From Pleurotus djamor (lineage: Eukaryota > Basidiomycota > Agaricomycetes > Agaricales > Pleurotaceae), in assembly GCA_029747585.1 (NCBI GenBank), contig JAPEVF010000777.1, forward strand, positions 1 through 21,277: a stretch of 21,277 nucleotides of DNA. Reading direction: 5' to 3'. How positions within the stretch are numbered: position 1 is the stretch's first letter; the number at the start of each line of letters is the position of its first letter. The notes under the pieces were generated by a model, which was not told the DNA's origin, did no database searches, and worked only from the letters and a program-made list of their open reading frames with translations. A program made the position numbers and the translations under genes. This document shows positions 11,501 to 19,170 of this stretch, in pieces.

Positions 11501-11560
11501 AAACCAAGAAAATCCAAAATTACATAATATGTCACCGATTCCACTAAGGGTGGGTGTAAG
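8523..11560. other. 3-kb region without a recognisable gene
   Basis: Both strands are broken into short frames that could not be joined by splice sites into anything family-like. The longest (near 9436-9837 and 10976-11344 on plus) have no recognisable motif. Minor structure includes a short overlapping direct repeat of aagcttcaa around 9632-9648. Two CCAAT-type motifs (ggccaat near 11459 and 11492) lie in the probable promoter of the receptor-like gene A. No terminal inverted repeats, reverse transcriptase or transposase motifs were found, so a decayed mobile element is possible but unsupported. Confidence 0.5.
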
Positions 11561-11676
11561 AACGAGCCTTCATTGCATTTCGGACTCGTAACAAAGTGTT
11601 GACTAGGTCAAATCATGCTCTGCACACAAACCCAACAGTGTTTTACCGATGAATTCTCATCACAGCATCACAGGGC

Positions 11677-13265
11677 TCACATGATGATCAGACTTGCTGT
11701 GGGCTCTGGAGAAACACATCTTTCCTTCTCCCATTCACTCGGAGGGCTCAAGTGCCGCCAGCGGTTGCTGTCTTCCTCATTCTTTACGAAGCATGGCTGG
11801 CCTGCCAAACAATCTTCGGGACCTTGGTGAGTAGAATAATGTGCTCGAAAATGGCGTGAACTTCTTACGTGAACCTTCTTGCAGAACCTAGTGGACATNC
11901 CCCCCAACGTTCCTTTAATCGCAGTCTTCGACCTTACACAGATCCTTGGATACCTACTTCTCATGGCCATCGTACTCACTGCTTGGCTTTCAAAGTCCAT
12001 TCGACGTTCGCCAGCTTGGTACAATTTCCTCATAACCTGGATGATATCCTGCGTGTCGTATCTGGTTACCCTCGGTCAGCAAACTGGATCGCATCCTCAT
12101 TTCGGGATATGTTTACTGCAGTCCATGTTGATATACGCTGCACCCGCCATGTAAGCCTGCGTTTTCGATGGGCCTATATCGCTCTACTAACTCGTATCAG
12201 TACTGTCTCCGCCGGGCTTGCGTTTTCCATCGAGGTTAGTCGCACGGTACCCATCCTCAGCTACCATATTCATCGACATCCACTTCTTAGATGTGGCGCA
12301 TAGTAACGCGCGCAACCTCCGATAGGCACACAGAATCTCCCAGAATGGATGTCTTTGTTGGTATCGTTTCACCTTTCCCATGATCCCCATCTGAAATTCA
12401 CATTTGCTAGCTAATTGTCGCACCATATATTGTCCACCTCGCCATTTGTATGGAGGTTCTTGCGGTACAGTTTCCTATTTTGCTTGAAATCCGACTAGTT
12501 GTGGCTTACTTTCGCTGTCTTAGATTGGATTGTCAGATCGGTCGCTAGTCGCCCGGGATGAAACCTTCATGTTCTGCCACCTCACCTCTGGTACACCGTA
12601 AGTCTTGACCTCCAATAGATTGCGGTGGTCATCTTACCCTTTCTGCAGGTCCCTCATCACTGCATGTGTGGTCATACTATCGATTGTCGTTGCTGTTGGC
12701 TTCCTAAGTGAGTGACTACCCGATCCCAATCCGACTTTCTGGTTGACCATCCAGCCTCTTCTCAGCCTTGACGGCTATTCATTTACGAAAACACTGGTCA
12801 GCCTTTCGGCTCCTACAGGCAAGACAAGTAGCCAATATCCACAAGATGGTTATCCGCTTCGGAATCTTCACCATCTTGCCAACGCTTGGTTTGATGTACG
12901 TCTGCGATTTACCGCCCTCGATCACTCCTTCATGTAGATGTTCCACCAGTCTATCGGTCACACAGGTAACGGCGAAACTGACCGGTGAAGCTGACAGTAT
13001 CCTTACTATTGCTGTCGGAACCCGTACGTTATCCAACTTGTTCGTGCCCAGCTGTCAATACCCACTACGCGACGTATCCAGTTCCGTTGGGAGCGGCTTT
13101 GATCTTCGGGACGCAAGTGGTGAGATCCCACGCACCGAATGCTTCTTTACCTTGCTGAATTGACCTTACTAGGACCTGATCCATGCGTGGATGTTCTGGA
13201 AATGGAAAAAAGACGACGCAGCCCCCAACTCTTCCATCGCTAAGACACCCAATGATACTGTCTAG
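11677..13265 (+). CDS. GPCR-like seven-helix protein, array copy A
   Basis: Orphan Agaricomycete membrane protein with GPCR-like layout. Exon 1 ends at 11826; then 11885-12150, 12201-12234, 12291-12356, 12411-12464, 12524-12597, 12649-12707, 12766-12895, 12950-13023, 13082-13119, 13173-13265. From exon 2 on, the frame is open to the stop. The core has seven hydrophobic segments, starting DLTQILGYLLLMAIVLTAWL and ending ILTIAVGTLPLGAALIFG, plus an amphipathic AWMFWKWKK tail like helix 8. A Cys opens helix 3 (FGIC) and another lies in loop 2 (FMFCHL), the classical disulfide pair. The loop before helix 6 is basic (HLRKHW, LLQARQ). An extra N-terminal hydrophobic segment (VPPAVAVFLILYEAWLACQ) is read in a frame open only from 11653 and lacking any ATG; the ATG at 11677 is out of frame with it. 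The true start is therefore unresolved. One ambiguous base (11899) falls in exon 2. The exon-9 acceptor could be 12937 instead of 12949. Confidence 0.8.
11899..11905 (+). other. Ambiguous base before a C6 tract
   Basis: An N directly precedes six C in exon 2 of copy A (codon ATN, then CCC CCC AAC). With N counted as one base the frame is correct. The same acatN-C6 pattern recurs at 19650. Confidence 0.9.
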
Positions 13266-13345
13266 CTTCGAGACTGTTTTATCTAACAGCGTCTACAATC
13301 ACTCCTTCACACACTTCTTTGACCATAAATACCTTTCTTGGCACT

Positions 13346-13420
13346 GATAGCTAGAACTATCTCTGGAGATGGGAGAGTCCCCTCAAATGTACTTATACTT
13401 AATGGCCGACCTTATAGATC
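13346..13420 (+). terminator. Conserved 3' block after copy A
   Basis: Starts gatagctagaactat and ends near aatggccgac; a similar block follows copy B at 16304-16380. It lies 80-155 bases past the stop, so it is probably 3' untranslated or polyadenylation sequence. No hexamer of the AATAAA type is evident, so the terminator role is inference. Confidence 0.35.
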
Positions 13421-13530
13421 ATTCGCTGAACTTTTGTAATTGATACTATTGTAGGATAGGATGGTGAATGTACGAAATACTTGGCCTGACTTCTATCAGT
13501 GCTTGACGCCAGAATCTCGGCGATCCTCAT

Positions 13531-13890
13531 TTTTCTAGCCCCTGATTCCTGTACCTTCTCCTGGACAGGACTTCAACGAGTTCAACTTTTACTCCGAGTC
13601 TGTGGGCCGTTGCCACGGCACGGCGGTCGAGTCCTCCTTTCCATTTGTATTTGAAGTACGGTATTGTCACAAAGCCACGGAGTACACGGTTAAGCATGCC
13701 ATTGGCAGTGAGACTCTGGTTAAGATTGCATGAGTCCCACCAAGGATCGAACAGAGCTATTCAAGAAGTAAGTTCGAGACAACGAAAGGGAAAGCGAAAG
13801 GAACTGACGAGCAAAATACTATAAGTGTTTGCTTAGGTTCGACGAGCGCGCTTCATCTAGAACGCTGGAAGTGCATCACAGATATCAAAA
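13531..13890. other. Intergenic between copies A and B
   Basis: No gene recognised. Around 13540-13680 the minus strand has an open hydrophilic stretch (for example AVATAHRLGVKVELVEVL), but no start, splice pattern or family match could be given. Confidence 0.4.
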
Positions 13891-14200
13891 TTACGGAAAG
13901 CGACGTAACAGGAAAAGGCGAAGGCACAGGGTATTGCCCCATCCAAGGAAAGCTAGTATGTAATACAGGAGTATGAGAGAATATTGGTGACAACCGCCGA
14001 CGATAGGGATGATCACGAAGGGACAGGAGGTTATGGATGCGTTGAACATCACGTATGGGGGCAACCTAAGATTCAAGGTGTACTCTATACAAGCGCAGGT
14101 GCGTAAACCTTTACAATGACACCAGTAAAATGACCGACACAACGCTATAGTACCAAGTCCCCAAGCCGTAGAATAGCCATTCTTGCGTCTCAACAGCCAT
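13891..14200 (-). CDS. Doubtful short membrane protein, two exons
   Basis: A candidate of 86 residues on the minus strand: exons 14200-14115 and 14065-13891, with a 49-base GT-AG intron that joins the frames. The product is very hydrophobic, with segments WYYSVVSVILLVSLLPPYV, CPFVIIPIVGG and LILLYYILAFLGWG, and a basic end (RLFLLRRFP). The open frame continues upstream of the ATG to 14272 and also reads protein-like, so the piece may be the 3' part of a larger decayed membrane protein. No family was recognised. It lies opposite to, and just upstream of, copy B. Hydrophobic frames occur by chance, so confidence is low. Confidence 0.22.
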
Positions 14201-14505
14201 CCAAAAGCTCGGTTCAAAAGACCAAGCCACCACCAGAGCTCCAAAATTGATTGATGTGAAGGTCGGGCCGTTTTACTGATGAAACAAGGGCGACAGCGTA
14301 TACTCTACGGCCACAGAAAGAGAGTGCTGATCGCGAAGTGTACATCGGAGGGAGACGTAGGGGCAAGAGAGGGGAACGAGAGAAGAGGACTGTGACTTTT
14401 GCGAAGCGAACAAATAAAGCGCAAACAAAGGCCATCCAATCAGCGATGCGCGCTAGAGGCAATTGGCCAATCGGACGGCTTACCGAGCTCTCCCACGAAA
14501 GTATC
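14201..14505. other. Intergenic, distal promoter of copy B
   Basis: Holds CCAAT-type motifs just before the duplication unit (ccatccaatcagc near 14431, ttggccaatcgg near 14462), comparable to ggccaat motifs upstream of copy A. No other gene was recognised on either strand. Confidence 0.4.
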
Positions 14506-14631
14506 AACGAGCCTTCGTTGCGCTCAGGACTCGTAACAAGTTCCCAACTTCCAAGTTTTCTCGCCCGCAATTTGACGACAAAATTGATGTAGTCTCATCG
14601 ACATCAGTGATCACAGCATCAAAGGGTTCAT

Positions 14632-16266
14632 ATGATGACTAGCTCTCAGCGCTCAGCTCTGGGGAAACTCATCTTTTTCTTTTCCCGTTGCCCATTCACT
14701 CGGAGGCTCCAAGTGCCGCCAGCGGTCGCTGTGTTCCTCATCTCATACGACGCATGGTTGACCTGTCATGTCATCGTCGGGAGCTTGGTGAGCACTTTCT
14801 TACTCGCACATAAATCGCACACAATCTCATGTTCTTGTAGAATCTAATGGACCTGCCCCCAACGTTCCTTTAATCGCAATCTTCGACCTCACACAGATTC
14901 TTGGATACGTCCTTCTCATGATTATAGTGCTCACCGCTTGGTTCTCGAAGTCCATCAGACGTTCGCCTGCTTGGTACAACTTCCTCATCACCTGGATGAT
15001 ATCCTGCGTGTCACATCTGGTGACCCTTGGCCAACAAACTGGGTCGCATCCACATTTCGGTGTATGTCTGTTCCAGTCAATGCTAATATACGCTGCACCC
15101 GCTATGTAAGACTCCTTTTGTAACGGACTCACATCGTTTCTCTGACTTAGAGCTAGTACTGTTTCGGCCGGACTGGCCTTTTCCATCGAGGTCAGTTACT
15201 AACTGTCCACCAAAACCCGCCCCATTCACCGGCATCGGTGTCTTAGATGTGGCGCATAGTAACGCGTGCGACGTCTGATAGGCGCACTGAATCTCCTAGA
15301 ACGGATGTTTTGGTTAGTTTCATTCACATCAGCTTCTCCATGATCTTGGTCTCAACTCATCCGCTAGCTTATTATCGCCCCCTACATCGTCCACATAGTC
15401 ATTTGTATGGAAGTTCTCTCGGTAGCTCGATTCTTATTCCCCTCAAGACCTTACTAAATTTCGTTTTCTTAGTTTGGATTAGCGCAGCGGTCGCTCGTCG
15501 CCCGGAATGAATCATTCATGTTCTGCCACCTTACCTCTGGTACTCCGTTAGTCCCGACTCCCGATGCATCTCTTGTAGCAACCTTCTGACCCTCTTTAGG
15601 GCACTCATCACCGGTTGTGTCGTCATACTGTCAATTGTTGTTGCAGTTGGCTTCCTAAGTGAGAAACAAGACCTCGATCTCAATCCGAGTCTTTGATGAA
15701 CTCGTGACCCTCACAGCCTCCACAGCCATTCATCTACGAAAACACTGGCTATCTTTTCGACTCCTACAGGCAAGACAGGTCGTCAATATCCACAAGATGG
15801 TTATTCGTTTCGGGATCTTTACAATTTTACCAACACTTGGTTTGATGTGAGTTATGTACGATGTATCGCCCTCGATCGCTCCTTCACGTCGATGTTTCAG
15901 TTTGTCGATTGCGCAGGTAACGACGACACTCACGGGTGACGCCTACAGTATCCTTACGATTGCTGTCGGAACTCGTACGTACCCTTTCAATTTACACATG
16001 TTCAACTCTCTCATCGCCCACTCCACGATGTATTCAGTGCCATTGGGAGCGGCTTTGGTCTTTGGGACGCAAGCGGTGAGATCCTGTGCACTAAATATCT
16101 TCTTCCGTCGCTGGATTGACTTCGTCAGGATCTGCTCAATGCGTGGAAATGGAAGAAGGACAACACAGGCATTGACTTGTCCATCGCCAAGTCATCCAAC
16201 CATCCCCCGTCTAGTGTCTCTTCAACAGAGTCCTCAATACATCCTAGAGTACATGCAACTCTTTGA
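14632..16266 (+). CDS. GPCR-like seven-helix protein, array copy B (frameshifted as read)
   Basis: Close paralogue of copy A. Exons 14632-14787, 14841-15105, 15157-15190, 15247-15312, 15368-15421, 15473-15546, 15600-15658, 15717-15846, 15901-15974, 16038-16075, 16129-16266. Here the ATG is in frame with the N-terminal hydrophobic segment (PFTRRLQVPPAVAVFLISY). Exon 2 then carries only five C at 14856-14860 where copy A has six, so the frame stops at TAA a few codons later. Exon 2 is 265 bases against 266 in A, and every later exon up to exon 10 has the same length as in A and is open. The shift is therefore one lost base, either real or a base-calling error in the C run. The core cysteines (FGVC, FMFCHL) are kept. 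In the last exon the MFW of AWMFWKW is missing (9 bases), and a frame change runs past the A stop to give a Ser/Pro-rich tail. Confidence 0.75.
14856..14860 (+). other. C5 tract causing a frameshift in copy B
   Basis: The homologous tract in copy A (11900-11905) has six C. The missing base puts a TAA in frame at the CCTTTAATC that follows. See the copy B entry for how the remainder of the gene stays open. Confidence 0.8.
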
Positions 16267-16303
16267 CTAACTCCCATAAAGGGCTAGCAGAGGCCTTATA
16301 CCC

Positions 16304-16380
16304 GATAGCTAGAACTATAATTGGAGATGGCCCGAAAGTCCCCTCAAATATACTTATAAAATGGCCGACGTTGTAGATCG
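16304..16380 (+). terminator. Conserved 3' block after copy B
   Basis: Counterpart of 13346-13420, sharing gatagctagaactat, ggagatgg, cccctcaaat, tacttata and aatggccgac. It is well conserved for noncoding sequence. It lies downstream of the copy B stop and may mark the transcript end; copy C has no visible equivalent. Confidence 0.35.
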
Positions 16381-16487
16381 CTCAGTCTTTGCTCTTTATA
16401 CCAGCGCATCTTGTTAGTTTCGTGAATATATGACATATTTAGCTTGACTGAACTGCTTTCTGCACGCCAGAATCTCAGCGACCCCCC

Positions 16488-16716
16488 CTATATCTCCCTG
16501 GACCCTGAACATGGAACTTTCGTCCTAGACTTCGATCGCCGTGTCCACAAAAACTAAGCTCAACAAACTTCCCTGCTCTTTTTTTCTCGTGTCAACCAAG
16601 CAGTATGGAATTATCGCGGCAACAATTGATGAGCTACTTTCATGATCTCATCACAGCATCAATTGTTCGTGGGTCCTGGCCATCAGTGCTGAGTGGACTC
16701 ACCTGGCGCGAAGCTC
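16488..16716. other. Upstream region of copy C
   Basis: Short intergenic stretch between copies B and C. The phrase ctcatcacagcatca (about 16647-16661) matches the leader of copies A and B, so this is the homologous leader. An ATG at 16605 opens a frame (starting MELSRQQLMSYFHDL), but that frame does not lead into the receptor-like protein. Confidence 0.45.
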
Positions 16717-18316
16717 ATGAGCGGCTTTCTTTTCTTGATTTCCACCTCCACGGAGACTACATTTTACCCGTTCAGCGCCGCCAGCGGTGGCCTCTTTTCC
16801 GTCTCTTACGACTTACGACGAATGGCTGGCCTGTCAGAGAATCTTCAGGAGCATGGTGAGCTGGTGGCATCTCTTACTCTTTGTGCCAGCGTTTGACCAG
16901 TTCTTCGGCGTCGTTTCTTGTGCTACTCGAAGACTCCAAGCACATTCAGCCGAACGTTGTGTTAGTAGCACTCTTCGACCTTACGCAGATTTTGGGATAC
17001 ATCTTGTTGATGATCATCGCCCTAACTGCCTGGCTATCCAAATCCATTCGACGTTCGCCGGCCTGGTACAACTTCCTCATCACCTGGATGCTATCATGTG
17101 TATCATACCTTGTTATTCTGGGTCAACAAACCAGCCCCAGCGAGCCTCAATTCGGAATATGCCTGTTACAGTCGATGCTGATTTACGCTGCGCCTGTTGT
17201 GTGAGTGTTTAACCTCTCTGTTTGTGCCCTGCCCCACGTCTCACGCGGACCCAGTACGGTGACGGCTGGACTTTCATTTTCTATCGAGGTGGGGGCTCTT
17301 CTTGTCTTCATTTCTGCATGATCTTGACTGCTTGACCCATATCAGATGTGGCGCATTGTGACGCGTGCAACGTCGGGCAGGTCCGCCGCCTCACCCAAAG
17401 TTGATGTTCTAGTCAGTAGCTCAGGCTAATGCTATTGTATCCAGCTCAAGCCTCCTAATTAGCTTATTGTCGGTCCTTACTTCATTCACATTGCTATCTG
17501 CATCGAAGTCCTCGTGGTAGAAATCTTGTTTCTCGGCTTCTAATTTTTTCTCAACTCTCTTGATGATTGGTTCAGATGGGATTATCGAATCGGACGCGGG
17601 TCGTTCGGGATGAAACGTTTATGTTCTGTCACCTCGACTCCAGTATACCGTAAGTGCAGACCTCATACATTACTGTTCTCTCATCTTAAGTATTCTGCAG
17701 AGCATTCATTACCGCCTTCCTGGTGATAACGTCTATCCTGTTCGTGATCGGCTTTCTAAGTGCGTATCCGGCCTTGTACCGTGAAAGAAAGCAAGTCCTC
17801 ACTCCTCCAGCCTCGACCGCTCTGCATATCCGCAAGCATTGGACAGCATTCCGGCTTCTACAAGCGAGACAAGTCGCGAACATCCGCAAAATGGTCATTC
17901 GCTTCGGAATTTTCGTGACCCTGCCGATGCTCGCGCTGGTGTGAGTTCTTAGTTCTCTCTGCGCCCTTCGTTGCACCCTCAAACAGACTTGGAAGTCTAT
18001 CTGTTACACAAGTTACGGCAAACTTGACAGGCGAGGCAGATAGTCTTCTCACCATTGCTGTTGGGACACGTGCGTATTAATTTGCCATCGCGTTTCCTCA
18101 TCGTAACATTCAAAACATACGCAGTTCCGTTGGGTGCGGCTTTGATATTTGGATCGCAAGCTGTGCGTCCTTCTGTTGACTTTGGTCTTTGTTCTACTGA
18201 GCAAGTTATTCCGTTTTTAGGATCTTCTTGATGTTTGGATGTTCTGGAGGCGGTGGGAAAAGGCGGAACCCGAAACTGACTCCTCCAAGATCAAACCACC
18301 AGGTGATACTGTCTAG
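16717..18316 (+). CDS. GPCR-like seven-helix protein, array copy C
   Basis: More diverged paralogue. Exons 16717-16855, 16933-17200, 17255-17288, 17346-17411, 17463-17516, 17576-17649, 17701-17759, 17811-17940, 17987-18069, 18125-18162, 18221-18316 give 346 residues in one open frame. The core matches copies A and B: DLTQILGYILLMIIALTAWL, RRSPAWYNFLITWMLSC, FGIC at helix 3, FMFCHL in loop 2, LRKHW-like HIRKHW before helix 6, and VWMFWRRWEKAE at the C-terminus. The end is DTV-stop, as in A. The N-terminus is odd: TTACGAC is tandemly duplicated at 16806-16819, so the first part reads one frame (FYPFSAASGGLFSVSYD) and the usual YDEWLACQRIF falls in another. Splicing to the GAAG acceptor at 16932 puts the first frame back in step with the core; splicing to AAG at 16940 would instead suit the second frame. 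The start ATG at 16717 is the best in-frame choice but unproven. Confidence 0.77.
16806..16819 (+). repeat. 7-bp tandem duplication TTACGAC x2 in exon 1 of copy C
   Basis: Perfect copies at 16806-16812 and 16813-16819. Copies A and B have a single version at this site (for example TACGACGCATGG in B). The extra 7 bases shift the frame by one within the N-terminal hydrophobic segment. Confidence 0.9.
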
Positions 18317-19111
18317 CATCTAGGGTGACTCTGTGCTCGGTGATATAGAGAGGACCTCTGAGAGGTTGTGTAGCCTTTATAGAGCCTTTATTGTTGTATT
18401 TTTATTGTATCTTGGGGAATTACGCTCTTCCAGGTACTTGCGTCTGCAGAGTTTCACGATTTTATACCGAGTCAATGGGCCAGGATACTGCAGTAGCGTA
18501 CCAGGAAGTAATAGTCGAAGGCTCATTGGAGAGATAAGTGCGATGTCCTGAGTTGAAGCGCTCAAGAAGCGCCCCTGCCTGCCGATCGGAACCCTACTTC
18601 CGAGTCCTATTTAGAATTTCACGATCTTGTCACTCCCAATGAGTCGCTTTAGAGGCACTTCATGAATGAGTAGGACGCTCGAATTCCACTTCACAGACTC
18701 GGTATCGGTGGTCCCTTCGTCGGCCTGCCTCACATGTCCAGGAGCGTTACCTGGGTCCTTGCTCCGACTCCTACGAGCCCTCATTTGACCAACCACTCCC
18801 AATGCTACAACGGCTCACTTATGCTTCTGGTCGGAACTGCACACATCAGCTTGGCGGACAAACCTATTGTTTCTGAGATTGATCCGGGCTCGTGGTCAAG
18901 TGTTGTCAAATCATCAAACCGGTGCTCCAGCGGTTGACTCAGTCGCCGCCCGCGAGCTATGTCTTGGACAACACCTGGGTGACGCCCATCTTGCATTGAT
19001 GTCAATGGATCTCTCAAATCAAAGGGAGCATGTTCCATGGGCTTCAGCGCAAGACAAGGACTAATCTCCTTGTCGATATCCATGCACATTGGGTTCCTCC
19101 TTGTTTTCGTT
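18317..19111. other. Intergenic between copy C and the DUF6533 gene
   Basis: The left part is the 3' flank of copy C. A 143-residue frame lies on the minus strand at 18805-19236 with overlapping frames on plus, but neither shows a domain, intron pattern or recognisable motif. I make no call. Confidence 0.45.
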
Positions 19112-19119
19112 CTTATAAA
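19112..19119 (+). promoter_or_regulatory. Likely TATA box of the DUF6533 gene
   Basis: The sequence cttataaaa lies about 52-60 bases before the ATG at 19171. A transcript beginning about 30 bases after it would exclude the earlier ATG at 19130, which supports 19171 as the start. Confidence 0.45.
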
Positions 19120-19170
19120 ACGGGGAAGCATGGGTGTGGACAATGTGTCTCGTAGTCCCACAACATCGCC

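Larger units (their letters stand above)
11561..13530 (+). repeat. Tandem duplication unit 1 (copy A)
   Basis: About 2 kb that closely matches 14506-16487. Homology starts before the gene (aacgagcctt, then ggactcgtaac) and ends well after the stop (cgccagaatctc). Exon lengths are almost identical and introns are at the same sites in both units. Extension into the 5' and 3' flanks shows duplication at DNA level, not retroposition. Confidence 0.8.
14506..16487 (+). repeat. Tandem duplication unit 2 (copy B)
   Basis: Matches 11561-13530 from the leader (aacgagccttcgttg, then ggactcgtaac) to past the 3' block (cgccagaatctcagcg). The start-to-start distance between units is about 2.95 kb; roughly 1 kb of unrelated sequence separates them. 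Confidence 0.8.

Noticed and set aside
8523..11560. Decayed transposable element in the 3-kb gene-poor stretch
   Set aside because: No terminal repeats, target-site duplications or polymerase, integrase or transposase motifs were visible.
14214..14570. A 118-residue minus-strand frame before copy B
   Set aside because: It covers the copy B leader and promoter and has no family resemblance.
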